From the NCBI GenBank assembly GCA_947383145.1, contig CANDCH010000006.1:46318-110317 (forward strand): a stretch of 64,000 nucleotides of DNA, in the 5' to 3' direction. How positions within the stretch are numbered: the stretch's first letter is position 1; each line of letters begins with the position of its first letter. The position numbers and the translations under genes are program-made. The notes under the pieces were generated by a model. It did no database searches, was not told the DNA's origin, and worked only from the letters and a program-made list of their open reading frames with translations. Shown piece after piece: positions 26,020-37,369 of the stretch. Source of the DNA: an uncultured bacterium. Its GTDB lineage: Bacteria; Bacillota; Clostridia; Oscillospirales; Oscillospiraceae.

Positions 26020-28203
26020 ATGGCCGGCCCGTTGAAGCCCAACGACCCGGACCGCCGCGAGGACCCGAACGGCGGAGACGACGACAAAAAACGAAACCCG
26101 CTGGGGTTTTTCAGCATTGTGCTGTGGGCGGTGCTTTTGGTGTTCCTGCTCCAGATGTGCCGCAGCACGGTGGAGAACGCCGCGGTGCAGACGGTGCCCT
26201 ACTCGGATTTCTATCAGTGGGTGGTGAAGGGGTATGTGGCGGAGGTGAAGCTGGAGTCCAGCGTATACACCTTCACCTTGAAGGAGGACGCCCCGCCCCT
26301 GAAGGAGCTTCTGGACCAGATGGAGGACGCCTACGGCTCCGGGGCGCTGGGCGGGCTGTTCAACCAGTTCGACCGTCAGGACCTGGAGAACGCCGCCAGC
26401 AGCTCCATCAAATTCCATGTGGGGCCGGTGCCCTATGAGAAGCTGATCGACGACTTGCTGGAGAACGGCGTGACATTCTATTCCGACCCGGTGACTCAGG
26501 AGGAGTATATGGTGTCCGCCGTGGTGAGCTATGTGGTGCCCATTGTGCTGATGGTGGTGGCCATGCTGTTCATCTACCGCTATATGTTCAAGAAAATGGG
26601 GTCGGGCGGCGGCTTCGGCGGCATCGGCGGGGTGGGCAAGTCCAACGCCAAGGTGTATGTGGAGAAGAAAACCGGCGTCACCTTCCGGGATGTGGCGGGC
26701 CAGGACGAGGCCAAGGAGAGCCTTGAGGAGATCATCGACTTCCTCCACAACCCCGGCAAGTACACCGAGATCGGCGCCAAGCTGCCCAAGGGGGCGCTGC
26801 TTGTGGGCCCCCCGGGCACCGGCAAGACCCTGCTGGCCAAGGCGGTGGCGGGGGAGGCCAACGTACCCTTCTTCTCCATTTCCGGCTCCGACTTCGTGGA
26901 GATGTTCGTGGGCGTGGGCGCGTCCCGGGTCCGGGACCTGTTCAAGGAGGCCAGCAAAATGGCCCCCTGCATCATCTTTATCGACGAGATCGACACCATC
27001 GGCAAGTCCCGGGACAACCGCATGGGGGGCAACGACGAGCGGGAGCAGACCCTGAACCAGCTGCTGGCCGAGCTGGACGGCTTCGACCCCGGCAAGGGCG
27101 TCATCGTGCTGGGGGCCACCAACCGGCCCGAGGTGCTGGACAAGGCCCTGCTGCGGCCCGGCCGGTTTGACCGGCGCATCACCATCGACCGGCCCAATCT
27201 GGCGGGGCGGCTGGCCACCCTCCAGGTCCACACCCGGAAGATCAAGCTGGCGGAGGACGTGGACCTGAACAAGATCGCCCTGGCCACCGCCGGGTGCGTG
27301 GGGGCGGACCTGGCCAACCTGGTGAACGAGGCCGCCCTGCGGGCGGTGCGCAAGGGCCGCAGGCTGGTCACCCAGGAGGACCTGCTGGCTTCCTTCGAGT
27401 TCGTCATCGCCGGCAGCGAGAAGAAGAACTCCGTTCTCACCGAGTTCGAGCGCAAGCTGGTGGCCTATCACGAGGTGGGCCACGCCATGGTGGCCTACAA
27501 GCAGAAAAACGCCGAGCCGGTTCAGAAAATCACCATTGTCCCCCACACCGAGGGCAGTTTGGGCTACACCCTGCTTATGCCCGAGGAGGACAAGACCAAC
27601 CTGCGCACCAGGGAAGAGCTGATGGCCAAGATCACCGTATCCATGGGCGGCCGCGCCGCGGAGGAGGTGGTGATGAACACCATGACCAACGGGGCCTCCC
27701 AGGACATCCAGGAGGCCACCAGCATCGCCCGCAATATGGTCGCCATGTACGGCATGAGCGAGGAGTTCGGCATGATGGCCCTGGGCTCCGTCCGCAACCA
27801 GTACCTGGACGGGGGCTACGGCCTGGACTGCGCCCAGGACACCGCCGCCGTCATGGACAAGGCGGTGAAGGCGGTGCTGGACGTGTGCTACAAAGACGCG
27901 GTGGAGGTGATCCGCGCCAACCGGGAGGACATGGACAAGGTGGTGGCCTACCTGCTGGAGAAGGAGACCATCACCGGCGGCGAGATGGTGGCCATTCTGG
28001 AGGGTCGGGACCCCGCCCTGGTGGAGGGGGCCTATACCTCCACCCGCGCCAAGCCTCAGCTCCCCGGGGACGTGGAGCCCCCCGCCCGGCACATCCATAT
28101 TGTGGATGAGCCCATCCCCATGCCCGACCCGTCGGACGGGGCCGCGGAGGATGAGGAGGCCGAGAAGGACACAGACGGAACGCCCCGGGATTCCGGGGAG
28201 TAG
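26020..28203 (+). CDS. ftsH: ATP-dependent zinc metalloprotease FtsH
   Basis: Membrane-anchored hexameric AAA+ protease that removes misassembled membrane proteins and short-lived regulators. 727 residues: N-terminal helix ([17 protein letters not shown]), extracytoplasmic domain, second helix ([19 protein letters not shown]), AAA+ with Walker A GPPGTGKT, Walker [12 protein letters not shown], pore motif [11 protein letters not shown] and [24 protein letters not shown], then the zinc site HEVGH and the third ligand region. ATG 26020 is chosen because GGAGG stands seven bases upstream; an ATG at 26002 would place that site inside the gene. The extracytoplasmic domain contains an insertion rich in Asp/Glu. 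C-terminal acidic tail. Confidence 0.95.
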   Translation: MAGPLKPNDPDRREDPNGGDDDKKRNPLGFFSIVLWAVLLVFLLQMCRSTVENAAVQTVPYSDFYQWVVKGYVAEVKLESSVYTFTLKEDAPPLKELLDQMEDAYGSGALGGLFNQFDRQDLENAASSSIKFHVGPVPYEKLIDDLLENGVTFYSDPVTQEEYMVSAVVSYVVPIVLMVVAMLFIYRYMFKKMGSGGGFGGIGGVGKSNAKVYVEKKTGVTFRDVAGQDEAKESLEEIIDFLHNPGKYTEIGAKLPKGALLVGPPGTGKTLLAKAVAGEANVPFFSISGSDFVEMFVGVGASRVRDLFKEASKMAPCIIFIDEIDTIGKSRDNRMGGNDEREQTLNQLLAELDGFDPGKGVIVLGATNRPEVLDKALLRPGRFDRRITIDRPNLAGRLATLQVHTRKIKLAEDVDLNKIALATAGCVGADLANLVNEAALRAVRKGRRLVTQEDLLASFEFVIAGSEKKNSVLTEFERKLVAYHEVGHAMVAYKQKNAEPVQKITIVPHTEGSLGYTLLMPEEDKTNLRTREELMAKITVSMGGRAAEEVVMNTMTNGASQDIQEATSIARNMVAMYGMSEEFGMMALGSVRNQYLDGGYGLDCAQDTAAVMDKAVKAVLDVCYKDAVEVIRANREDMDKVVAYLLEKETITGGEMVAILEGRDPALVEGAYTSTRAKPQLPGDVEPPARHIHIVDEPIPMPDPSDGAAEDEEAEKDTDGTPRDSGE

Positions 28204-28227
28204 CTCCGCGGCGGCAGTACGGACTGG

Positions 28228-28265
28228 ACGGCCCCTTGGTCCCGGCGGGACCAGGGGGCCGTTTG
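28228..28265 (+). terminator. Terminator after ftsH
   Basis: 16-bp stem with one mismatch (ACGGCCCCTTGGTCCC / GGGACCAGGGGGCCGT) followed by TTTG. Confidence 0.75.
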
Positions 28266-28287
28266 AAGCCATAAAAATACAGATACC

Positions 28288-28316
28288 TTGACAGATGAGG
28301 TATCTCGTGATATGAT
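28288..28316 (+). promoter_or_regulatory. Sigma-A promoter of tldD
   Basis: TTGACA (28288-28293), 17-base spacer, TATGAT (28311-28316). Confidence 0.85.
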
Positions 28317-28354
28317 ATCTCCGCATTTCAAGCGGCAAATAAGGAGGTCTGCAT

Positions 28355-29767
28355 ATGTTCCCATCCATTGACCGGGCCAAACCCGGCCTGCAAAAGCTCA
28401 TCGCCGCCCTGGGAGAGGCGTACCCCTACGCCTCGGTGCTGGCGGTGGCGGACGATGAGCGCCAGTGGCGCGTCAGCCGGACCGGGGTGAATATCACGCC
28501 GGGGGGCACCGGCGGCAGCGTGGGCTACGTGGTCCGGGTGTTTGACGGCGCGGGCTGCGCCGAGTACTCCTTCAACGAGTTCTCCGAGGAGAACATCCCG
28601 GAGATCTGCGCCGCTCTGGCCCGGCGGCTGGAGGCGCAGAACCAGGCCCTGGAGGGCTTCGAGCCCCTGCCAACCCCCATTCCGGCGGATGAGCCCGCCG
28701 TGCTGAAAAAAGAGACCGGGTGGAAGCTCCACCCCCGGAAGCTGGGGGACGAGGCCATTGTCAGCAAGATCACCGCCCTGCGGGAAAAGGCCCTGGCGGA
28801 GGACGAACGGGTGCTGGACGCCCAGGCGGCGGTGTCCTACCGCTGCTTCCGCAAGCTGTTCCTGTCTCGGAACCGGGACCTGGACCAGACTGTGATGTGG
28901 ACCAACGGCATGTTGGCGGTGATGGCCTCCCGGGGACAGGAGATCAAGCTGTCCTACCGGCCGTTTTCCACGCTGGGCGGCGCGGAGCTGCTGGACCGGA
29001 TGGACGCGGAGGTGGGGGAGACCGCCCGCAAGGCGCTGGAGCTGCTGGACAGCCAGCCTATCCCGCCTGGGGAGTACGACTGCGTGTGCGACCCGTCCAC
29101 CACCGGCATGATCGTCCACGAGGCCTTCGGCCACGGGGTGGAGATGGATATGTTTGTGAAGGACCGGGCTCTTGCCAGGAGCTTTATGGGCGAGTACGTG
29201 GCCAGCCCCCTGGTGACCATGCACGACGGCAGCGCCGTGGAAGAGTCCGCCACCGCCTTCTTTGACGACGAGGGCACCCTCACCGGCGACACAGTGATCA
29301 TCGACAAGGGCGTGCTCAAGCGGGGCATGTGCGACGCGCTGTCCGCCGCCCGCCTTGGGGTGGCGCCCACCGGAAACGGCCGCCGGGAGAGCTATGAACG
29401 CAAGGCGTACACCCGCATGACCAACACCTATTTCCAGGGCGGGGACTGCACTCCCCAGGAGATGATCGCCTCCATTGGCTACGGCTTTTTGCTGGAGACT
29501 CCCTCCAGCGGCATGGAGGACCCGAAAAACTGGGGGATTCAGTGCATGGTGACCACCGCCAAGGAGATCAAGGATGGGAAGCTGACCGGGAAGATCTATT
29601 CCCCCATTGTGCTCACCGGCTATGTGCCAGACCTGCTGAAGTCAGTGTCCATGATGAGCAAAACGGTGGAGCTGTCCGGCAGCGGCCACTGCGGCAAGGG
29701 CTATAAGGAGTGGGTGAAGGTGTCCGACGGCGGACCCTATATGAAGGCCCGCATCCGTCTGGGCTAG
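28355..29767 (+). CDS. tldD: TldD metallopeptidase subunit
   Basis: Active subunit of the TldD-TldE heterodimeric zinc protease that degrades unfolded peptides and matures some peptide products. 470 residues; the zinc-binding HExxxH is in IVHEAFGHGVEMD (about residue 253) with further conserved GTLTGDTVIIDKGVLKRGMCD and the C-terminal SGSGHCGKGYKEWVKVSDGGPYM. Good ribosome site (AAGGAGG). The partner subunit gene follows at 29900. Confidence 0.92.
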   Translation: MFPSIDRAKPGLQKLIAALGEAYPYASVLAVADDERQWRVSRTGVNITPGGTGGSVGYVVRVFDGAGCAEYSFNEFSEENIPEICAALARRLEAQNQALEGFEPLPTPIPADEPAVLKKETGWKLHPRKLGDEAIVSKITALREKALAEDERVLDAQAAVSYRCFRKLFLSRNRDLDQTVMWTNGMLAVMASRGQEIKLSYRPFSTLGGAELLDRMDAEVGETARKALELLDSQPIPPGEYDCVCDPSTTGMIVHEAFGHGVEMDMFVKDRALARSFMGEYVASPLVTMHDGSAVEESATAFFDDEGTLTGDTVIIDKGVLKRGMCDALSAARLGVAPTGNGRRESYERKAYTRMTNTYFQGGDCTPQEMIASIGYGFLLETPSSGMEDPKNWGIQCMVTTAKEIKDGKLTGKIYSPIVLTGYVPDLLKSVSMMSKTVELSGSGHCGKGYKEWVKVSDGGPYMKARIRLG

Positions 29768-29899
29768 TTCCCTTTTTTTGAACGAAACAGGAACCGGAAA
29801 AGAACTTGCGTTTGCTGACGGACGGGGAAGCGCCTGATGAGCCCTCGTCCGGCGGCGAGACAGAGCGGTAATTGGAAAGCCATAAGGAAGTGTGAAATA

Positions 29900-31189
29900 A
29901 TGATTGAACGCATTAAAAGTGCCCTGGCCCGCTGCGGCGTCGGCCTGTGGCGCATCAACGAGCGGTTGGACGAGACGGCGGAGCTGTTTTTTGTGAGGCA
30001 GCGGCTGGACACCCGGCGCGTCAAGGATGTGCACAAGTATGAGGTCACGGTGTTCCGGGACGTGGAGGCCGGGGAGGGGGAGAGGCCCGCCCGGGGCTCC
30101 ACCTCGGTGCAGCTTGTCTCCTCCATGGACGACGGCCAGCTGGACGAGGCGCTGCGGGGGGCGTATTACGCCGCCCAGTTTGCCGCCAACCCCTATTTTG
30201 ACCTGCCGGACCCGGTGCGGTCCCCTCTGGTGGAGGAGGCGGGAGAGCTGGCCCAGGTGCCCCTGGCCCAGAGCGCGGGGAAGCTGGCCCGTGCTCTCTT
30301 TGCGCCGGACACGCATGAGGATGCCTTTGTCAATTCCGCCGAGCTGTTTGTCTCCCGGGTCCGCCGCCGCATCCTGTCCTCGGAGGGCACCGACGTGTCC
30401 TTTGTCAACACGGGGGCGGAGGGCGAGTTTGTGGTCCAGTGCCGGGAGCCGGAGGATGTGGAAATTCACAACCAGTTTGAATATGACGCCCTGGATGAGG
30501 CGGCGCTGTCCGCCAAGGTGGCGGAGGCCCTCACCTTCGTCCGGGACCGGGCCCGCGCCCAAAAAGTTCTGAAAAGCGGAAAGTACGACCTGATTCTCAG
30601 CGGAAACGCCGTTGCCGAAATACTGTCTTACTATGTGGACCGCTCCGCTGCCTCCATGGTATACGCGAACTATTCCACCTGGCGGCAGGGGGAGGACGTT
30701 CAGGGCGAGACCGCCGGGGAACGGTTGAACCTCACCCTCCGGGCCGCCCACCCCTACAGCCCGGAGGGGATTCCCACCGGCTCCGCCCTGCCCCTGCTGG
30801 AGGAGGGAAAGCTGCTGGTTTGGCACGGCCCAAACCGCTTCTGCCGCTACCTGGGCGTCAAGCCCACGGGAGACCGCAGGCGGTTGACCTGCGCCAACGG
30901 CTCCGTGCCTTTTGAGGCGCTGAAGAAGGGCCCCGCATTGTGGGCGGTGACCTTCTCCGACTTCCAGATGGACGCGATGAGCGGCCATTTTGGAGGCGAG
31001 ATCCGGTTGGCCTACCTCATTGAGGCGGACGGCAGGGTGACGCCCGTCACCGGCGGTTCGGTGAACGGGAGCATTCTGGAAGCCCAAAAGAATATGGTTT
31101 TTTCCACCGATCGGTATCTCACCGCGCGGTATGACGGACCCTATGCCATCCGGCTGAAGGATGTGTCCGTGGCCGGGCCGGGGGAGTGA
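29900..31189 (+). CDS. TldE/PmbA-family non-catalytic subunit
   Basis: 429 residues, second gene of the tldD operon. Shows the PmbA/TldE layout: N-terminal domain, then FVRDRARAQKVLKSGKYDLILSGNAVAEILSYYVDRSAASMVY and EGIPTGSALPLLEEGKLLVWHGPNRFCRYLGVKPTG, with no HExxxH, as expected for TldE. The sequence is rather diverged from E. coli PmbA. ATG 29900 is placed by AAGGAA nine to ten bases upstream; the frame is open further upstream without a ribosome site. Between tldD and this gene (132 bases) lies a T-rich hairpin directly after the tldD stop. Confidence 0.82.
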   Translation: MIERIKSALARCGVGLWRINERLDETAELFFVRQRLDTRRVKDVHKYEVTVFRDVEAGEGERPARGSTSVQLVSSMDDGQLDEALRGAYYAAQFAANPYFDLPDPVRSPLVEEAGELAQVPLAQSAGKLARALFAPDTHEDAFVNSAELFVSRVRRRILSSEGTDVSFVNTGAEGEFVVQCREPEDVEIHNQFEYDALDEAALSAKVAEALTFVRDRARAQKVLKSGKYDLILSGNAVAEILSYYVDRSAASMVYANYSTWRQGEDVQGETAGERLNLTLRAAHPYSPEGIPTGSALPLLEEGKLLVWHGPNRFCRYLGVKPTGDRRRLTCANGSVPFEALKKGPALWAVTFSDFQMDAMSGHFGGEIRLAYLIEADGRVTPVTGGSVNGSILEAQKNMVFSTDRYLTARYDGPYAIRLKDVSVAGPGE

Positions 31190-31214
31190 GCGTCCGTCTT
31201 TTGAGAGGCTGCGG

Positions 31215-31244
31215 CAGGGCCCGGAGGCGCCGCCTCCGGGCCCT
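31215..31244 (+). terminator. GC-rich hairpin after tldE, possible terminator
   Basis: GGGCCCGGAGGCG / CGCCTCCGGGCCC stem, no T-run behind it. The remaining bases up to the etfB promoter show nothing else. Confidence 0.4.
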
Positions 31245-31343
31245 GAACACTTGCCGGAGAGCGGTGGTCTGGGGGCCGCCGCCTTTGTCGGACAACCTCC
31301 AAGCATTGTCAAAAATTAAACGATCATGACTTGAGACTAGGCA

Positions 31344-31372
31344 TTGAATTGTGGATGAAATTATGGTAAGAT
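31344..31372 (+). promoter_or_regulatory. Promoter of etfB-etfA-bcd
   Basis: TTGAAT (31344-31349), 17-base spacer ending TGG (extended -10), TAAGAT (31367-31372). Confidence 0.65.
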
Positions 31373-31441
31373 AGAACGGTGGTAAACTGAACGAGTACCT
31401 GCCAAGATCCCGGCAAAAAATTTAGTTAGGAGGAACCCAAG

Positions 31442-32245
31442 ATGAATATACTCGTCTGTGTCAAGCAAGTGCCTGACACCACCGAGATCAAGATCGATCC
31501 GGTGAAGAACACGCTGATCCGCGAGGGCGTGCCCAGCATCGTCAATCCCTTCGACGGCTACGCCCTGGAGGCCGCCGCCCGGATCAAGGACAAGAACCCC
31601 GACACCAAGATCGTGGTGCTGTCCATGGGCCCCGAACAGGCCAAGGCCGCGCTGAAGGAGTGTCTGGCCATCGCCGCCGACAAGGCGTATCTGGTGAGCG
31701 ACCGCGCCTTCGGCGGGTCCGACACCCTGGCCACCAGCTACATCATCAGCGAGACCATCAAGAAGGTGGAGGAGCTGGAGGGCAAGTTCGACGCCATTTT
31801 CTGCGGCAAGCAGGCCATCGACGGCGACACCGCCCAGGTGGGTCCCGAGATCGCCGAGCACCTGGGCCTGCCTCAGGTCACCTACGGCCTGGAGGCTGAG
31901 CTGGACGGCGACACCGTGAAGGTGCGCAAGGAAGTGGAGGAGGGCGTCGAGGTCATCGGTGTGAAGATGCCCTGCCTGGTGACCTTTACCAAGCCCGCCT
32001 GGGACCCCCGTTACCCCACCATCAAGCGCAAAATGGCCGCCAACAAGGCTGAGATCCCCACCCTCACCGCCGCCGACCTGCCCACCATCAACCTGGACAA
32101 CGCCGGGCTGAAGGGCTCCCCCACCAAGGTGAAGAAGACCTTCGTGCCGCAGAAGAAGACCGGCGGCGTGAAGATCAAGGAAGAAGACAACGCCGCGTCC
32201 GCCAAGGTGCTGTTTGAGAAGCTCAGCGCCGCCGGTATTATTTAA
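31442..32245 (+). CDS. etfB: Electron transfer flavoprotein, beta subunit
   Basis: 267 residues, binds FAD/AMP and, with EtfA and Bcd, forms the electron-bifurcating butyryl-CoA dehydrogenase complex of butyrate-forming Clostridia. Motifs: MNILVCVKQVPDTTEIKIDPV at the start, NPFDGYALEAA, and the family signature VTYGLEAELDGDTVKVRKEVEEGVEVIGVKMPCLVTFTK. AGGAGG at the ribosome site. Codon use is strongly biased to G/C-ending codons, as expected for a highly expressed gene. Confidence 0.95.
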   Translation: MNILVCVKQVPDTTEIKIDPVKNTLIREGVPSIVNPFDGYALEAAARIKDKNPDTKIVVLSMGPEQAKAALKECLAIAADKAYLVSDRAFGGSDTLATSYIISETIKKVEELEGKFDAIFCGKQAIDGDTAQVGPEIAEHLGLPQVTYGLEAELDGDTVKVRKEVEEGVEVIGVKMPCLVTFTKPAWDPRYPTIKRKMAANKAEIPTLTAADLPTINLDNAGLKGSPTKVKKTFVPQKKTGGVKIKEEDNAASAKVLFEKLSAAGII

Positions 32246-32260
32246 GGGAGGGGAAGCACA

Positions 32261-33265
32261 ATGGAAGCCAAGACCAAGGACCTGTGGGTATTTGTTGAGA
32301 CGAACGAGGACGGCACCGCGAAGAACGTGGGCATTGAGCTGCTCACCCCCGGCAAGCTGATGGCGGGCAAGCAGGGCGGCAATCTGGTCGCGGTCGTGAT
32401 TGGCTGCGGCGCTGACGCCGCCGTTCAGGCCGCCAGCGAGCACGGCGCTGATAAAGTGATCGTGGTGGACGGCCCGGAGTACAAGCACTACTCCACCGAC
32501 GCCTACGCCATCGCCCTGTGCACCCTGGTGGAGAAGTACGGCCCCACCAGCATGCTGATCGGCGCGACCAACAACGGCCGGGACCTGGGCCCCCGGGTCA
32601 GCTGCCGCCTGCACACCGGCCTCACCGCCGACTGCACCGGGCTGGACATCGACGAGGAGTCCGGCAACGTGGCGTGGACCCGTCCCGCCTTCGGCGGCAA
32701 CCTGATGGCCACCATCCTGTGCCCGGATCACCGGCCCCAGATCGGCACCGTCCGCCCCGGCGTGTTCAAGAAGAGCGAGGCGGGCGCCGCTAACGCCGAG
32801 GTTATCAAGGAAGACATCCACGTGGCCGACGACCAGATCCGCACCCAGGTGATCGAGCTCATCAGGGAGATGGGCGGCGAGAACGTGGATCTCGAAGGCG
32901 CGGAGATCATCGTGTCCGGCGGCCGCGGCGTGGGCGGCCCCGAGGGCTTCGATACCATCAAGGCCCTGGCGGACGTACTGGGCGCGACGGTTGGCGCGTC
33001 CCGCGCCGCCGTGGACGCGGGCTGGATCGCCCACGCCCATCAGGTGGGCCAGACCGGCAAGACCGTGGGTCCCAAGCTGTACATCGCCTGCGGCATCTCC
33101 GGCGCGATCCAGCACCTGGCGGGCATGAGCGGCTCCGACGTGGTGGTTGCCATCAACAAGGACCCCGACGCCCCCATCTTCGACGTGGCCGACTACGGCG
33201 TGGTGGGCAACCTGTTTGAGGTGCTGCCCGTCCTGGTGGACGAGATCAAGAAGGCCCGGGGCTGA
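32261..33265 (+). CDS. etfA: Electron transfer flavoprotein, alpha subunit
   Basis: 334 residues. N-terminal alpha/beta domain, then the C-terminal FAD-binding domain with [41 protein letters not shown] and [27 protein letters not shown], which is the EtfA signature. Follows etfB by 15 bases with its own GGGAGGGG site. Together with Bcd at 33333 it should couple NADH oxidation to crotonyl-CoA and ferredoxin reduction. Confidence 0.95.
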   Translation: MEAKTKDLWVFVETNEDGTAKNVGIELLTPGKLMAGKQGGNLVAVVIGCGADAAVQAASEHGADKVIVVDGPEYKHYSTDAYAIALCTLVEKYGPTSMLIGATNNGRDLGPRVSCRLHTGLTADCTGLDIDEESGNVAWTRPAFGGNLMATILCPDHRPQIGTVRPGVFKKSEAGAANAEVIKEDIHVADDQIRTQVIELIREMGGENVDLEGAEIIVSGGRGVGGPEGFDTIKALADVLGATVGASRAAVDAGWIAHAHQVGQTGKTVGPKLYIACGISGAIQHLAGMSGSDVVVAINKDPDAPIFDVADYGVVGNLFEVLPVLVDEIKKARG

Positions 33266-33277
33266 TCCCGAGATTTC

Positions 33278-33303
33278 ATACCCGCCCCCGGCGGGGCGGG
33301 TAT
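33278..33303 (+). terminator. Intercistronic hairpin between etfA and bcd
   Basis: 11-bp stem ATACCCGCCCC / GGGGCGGGTAT with a 4-base loop, but only CAATTAAAA behind it. More likely an RNA-stability or partial-termination element than a full stop, since bcd has no promoter of its own that I can see. Confidence 0.45.
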
Positions 33304-33332
33304 CAATTAAAATCAAGAAAGGATAATGCGCC

Positions 33333-34475
<1,143 letters not shown>

Positions 34476-34620
34476 GCGCCTGTTCCTCTTCAAAAGCAAA
34501 CAAAAAGCGCCCCGCCCCAAGGGCGCTGCCATAAGAAAGCATGGAAAACCCCAGTAAAATCAATGTTTTTTAAGGGCGGCGGAAAATGGGGCGGCGCAAA
34601 CAAGTGAACAACAGCACAGA

Positions 34621-34657
34621 AAACGGGCGATGTCGGCAAGACACCGCCCGTTTCTGT
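34621..34657 (+). terminator. Terminator in the bcd-spoIIE gap
   Basis: 14-base arms AAACGGGCGATGTC and GACACCGCCCGTTT with one internal mismatch region, then CTGTG. A weaker hairpin (AGCGCCC / GGGCGCT) lies at about 34505-34530. Likely ends etfB-etfA-bcd. Confidence 0.55.
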
Positions 34658-34662
34658 GTCCC

Positions 34663-34912
34663 GGCCAACGCCGCAGATTTTGTCACTCCCGGAAGATTGG
34701 GATTACACCCTGTCCGGCCTGCGCTACATCAACCGGGAGCAAGGAACGCTATATCAGCAAAATTTATCCACGAAACAAGAGTGCGTTAACCGCCCTCACT
34801 AAATGCGGCTAGAACCATCGGTTTATGGGTTGGGCTGGAGCCGGAAACGCTGAAACGGGAATATCTGGCCTACTATAACCCCATGCAGAAGCGCAAGAAA
34901 AAGACTGCATAG
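34663..34912 (+). pseudogene. Remnants of a replication-initiator-like (RepA) protein
   Basis: Two coding scraps in different frames. The first (about 34686-34790) reads LPEDWDYTLSGLRYINREQGTLY and then runs to a stop; it resembles the winged-helix start of RepA-type replication initiators of Firmicute plasmids and integrative elements (DWDYTxxGLxxINRE). The second (to the TAG at 34910-34912) reads GLEPETLKREYLAYYNPMQK and a lysine tail. No start codon or full frame remains. The family call rests on memory of the motif and is uncertain; that the segment is broken coding sequence is more certain. Confidence 0.35.
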
Positions 34913-34960
34913 CCGTGGCCGCACAGTCAAAACAGATTGAATTCTTTTACAAGTAGTCCA

Positions 34961-34993
34961 AAGGGTGGCACATCCTTATGGAGTGCCACCCTT
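34961..34993. terminator. Perfect hairpin at the end of spoIIE
   Basis: 11-bp stem AAGGGTGGCAC / GTGCCACCCTT with an 11-base loop. T-run is poor on both sides; it may end the minus-strand spoIIE transcript or be part of the mobile-element scar. Confidence 0.5.
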
Positions 34994-35047
34994 AGGCAGA
35001 CTTTTTCGACAGGCTGGGCGGGGCATGGAAAACCATGCGCCGCGCTT

Positions 35048-37369
35048 TTACTGCCTGACGTCCAGCTTGATGGCAATCACGGTGCGGTCGTCTCCGCTCT
35101 GGTCCCGCAGGCCGCTCTCTTTGAGAATATCCGCCGCCAGCGCCTGGGGAGACAGGCCGTCGAAGTCCGCCAGCAGCTGGCGCAGCCACCGGTCCTCCCG
35201 GCCGGTGGCGACGCCGTCGCTCACCAGCACCACGCAGTCCCCCGCGTCCAGGGCCAGGGGAAAGGCGTCCGGCCCTGCCGCCGCCCCGGCCGCCGCCGCC
35301 CCGGCGGGCAGCGACCCGCCGCACAACCGCTCCACCCCGCCGCCCCGGCGGAGGTAGGTGGGCGCGGCCCCCAGCTTGTATACCGCCCCCGCCCCGCTGA
35401 ACAGGTCGATCTGAAGCAGGTCCACCGTGGTAAAGCCGCCCTCCTCCTCGCCCCGGAGGGCCAGGGCCTCCCCTACGGTGTTCAAGGCCTCCTCCGGGGG
35501 CAGGCCCGCCCGGAGAAACTTTTCCAGCAGGCGCAGGGCGCTCTCGCTGTCCTCCCGGGCGGCGGAGCCGCTGCCCATGCCGTCGCACAGCAGAAAGTTC
35601 AGCCGTCCCGCGCCGTCCTTGAACCACATCCCCGCGTCCCCGCTGATGGGCTGGCCCGCCCGGTCCGCCCCGGCCACTCCCGCGACGGCCATCAGCGGCT
35701 CCTTCTGGCACAGGCGGGCCTTGCCCCGCTGGCTGTCCGCGTCCCGCAGGGGACAGCCCAAAATGGCGGACAGCCGCCCGATTTCGCCCTCCCGGCTGAG
35801 CTGCTCCGCGCCGGGGCCGTCCACCGCCAGCTGCAGGTGGCCGTAGGGGTCGGACCACACGGCGCACCGGCCCTCCAGCCCCAGGGCTGCCATGCGCTGC
35901 TTGACCAGCCGCTGGCGGCGCACATCCACCGCGGGTTCTTGGGCCAGCTCCGCCGCCGCCCGGTCCAGCACCGCCGCCATGTGGCCGTACTGGGCGCACA
36001 CCGCCGCCCGGCTCTCCCGCACCCGGCTGTCGTACCGCCGGCGGCTCAAAAGGGCGGACAGCTCCCCATTGGCGGCCACCAGAAAGGTCTCGAACCGGAT
36101 GCACCGGCTGGAGAAATGGGGCGGAAAGTCCTCCAGCGCCCCGGCCCCCCGGTCCAGCATGGGGGTGAGGGCGTCGGCCAGGGCTGTCTTGGTCACCTGG
36201 TACTCCCGCTGCCAGCACCGCTCCTTCTGCTTGCACTTGACGCACACCCGGTCCGCCGCCCGGTCGAAAATGCGGGCGGCGTCCCCGTCGTTGGGGGCCG
36301 TGGGGGTCTGAAACGCCGTCCGCAGCCCGCCGGACACCGCCCGGAAGGCCTCCGCCGTCTGCTGAAGCCGGCCGGCGGCGAATTGGCGGGCGTGGACGCC
36401 CTCATCCTCCGGCTCCTCCTGGCGGGTCAGAGAGGACAGCCGACGCAGGAGCTTGTCCGGCAGAAGGAGGAACACCGCCGTTCCCGCCGCCAGCTCCCAG
36501 GCCGGACCCTGCCCCGGGCCCAGCTCCCAGGTCCACAGGATCACCGCCGCCCCGCTGAAAACGTAGGCCGCGGCGCACATCAGCCTGTGCTGCTTTACAA
36601 ATATGCCCGCCACAAGCCCCGGCAGGGCATAGGCCAGGGTGTACCAGGCGGGAAGGCCGGAGGAGAAGCCCATGGCCAGCCCCGCCGCCACCCCGGCGGC
36701 GGCCCCCATGCCCACGCCCCCCTTCCAGGCCGCGGCCAGCACAATGGGCACACACAGCACCCGGCCCAGCGACCAATCTCCCGCCACGGTCACCCGGGTG
36801 AGGGTCATCATCAGCGTGGCCGCCAGGGCGGCCGCACCCGCCAGGTGGCGGGAGGACACCGCCCCGCCGGGGCGGCGGCTTTCCCACAGGTCGAAGGCGG
36901 CGCGGTACAGGCACACCGTCCCGGCGGTGAGCGCCACCTCGGTGACGAAGCCCACCGCCGCGCCCCGGTTCCATCCGGCAGCGGACTGATAGACAAAGCC
37001 CACCACGCCGTTGAGGGCCGCCGCCGCCGCGGGCATGAACCAGGGGCGGTGGTAGAGCTCAAACTCCCCCATGGCCAGGGTGACGGCGTACACCATCATG
37101 GAGGCGGCGATGTACCGCAGGCCCTCCACCACCCCCCGGAAGGAGAGATAGCCCAGCGCCGCCCCGAACAGCGCCGCCAGCCCCTCCGCGCCGGGGCTGC
37201 ACACCGCCACCAGCGACAGGGCGAACAGAGAGTGCCCTCCCATCAGCTCCGCCCCCGCCAGCACCGCCGCCAGCAGGAACCGCACCGCGCAGTCGCTCAG
37301 CCGCATCACCATGGGGACGGACAGCCCCCGCCCCCGTTTTTCCCGCCTGGTCCCCTCGTTTGCCGTCAT
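35048..37369 (-). CDS. spoIIE: Stage II sporulation protein E, PP2C phosphatase
   Basis: Forespore-specific membrane phosphatase that dephosphorylates SpoIIAA and so activates sigma-F. 773 residues: about ten N-terminal helices (residues 20-300, e.g. FLLAAVLAGAELMGGHSLFAL), a central regulatory region with a Cys cluster (CVKCKQKERCW), and the C-terminal PP2C domain with NFLLCDGMGSGSAARED, FTTVDLLQIDLFSG, CVVLVSDGVATG and SGDDRTVIAIKL carrying the metal-binding Asp residues. ATG 37369 has GGAGG eight bases upstream. Its presence marks the host as an endospore former or a close descendant of one. The promoter region holds a perfect 13-bp palindrome (see findings). Confidence 0.95.
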   Translation of the reverse strand: MTANEGTRREKRGRGLSVPMVMRLSDCAVRFLLAAVLAGAELMGGHSLFALSLVAVCSPGAEGLAALFGAALGYLSFRGVVEGLRYIAASMMVYAVTLAMGEFELYHRPWFMPAAAAALNGVVGFVYQSAAGWNRGAAVGFVTEVALTAGTVCLYRAAFDLWESRRPGGAVSSRHLAGAAALAATLMMTLTRVTVAGDWSLGRVLCVPIVLAAAWKGGVGMGAAAGVAAGLAMGFSSGLPAWYTLAYALPGLVAGIFVKQHRLMCAAAYVFSGAAVILWTWELGPGQGPAWELAAGTAVFLLLPDKLLRRLSSLTRQEEPEDEGVHARQFAAGRLQQTAEAFRAVSGGLRTAFQTPTAPNDGDAARIFDRAADRVCVKCKQKERCWQREYQVTKTALADALTPMLDRGAGALEDFPPHFSSRCIRFETFLVAANGELSALLSRRRYDSRVRESRAAVCAQYGHMAAVLDRAAAELAQEPAVDVRRQRLVKQRMAALGLEGRCAVWSDPYGHLQLAVDGPGAEQLSREGEIGRLSAILGCPLRDADSQRGKARLCQKEPLMAVAGVAGADRAGQPISGDAGMWFKDGAGRLNFLLCDGMGSGSAAREDSESALRLLEKFLRAGLPPEEALNTVGEALALRGEEEGGFTTVDLLQIDLFSGAGAVYKLGAAPTYLRRGGGVERLCGGSLPAGAAAAGAAAGPDAFPLALDAGDCVVLVSDGVATGREDRWLRQLLADFDGLSPQALAADILKESGLRDQSGDDRTVIAIKLDVRQ

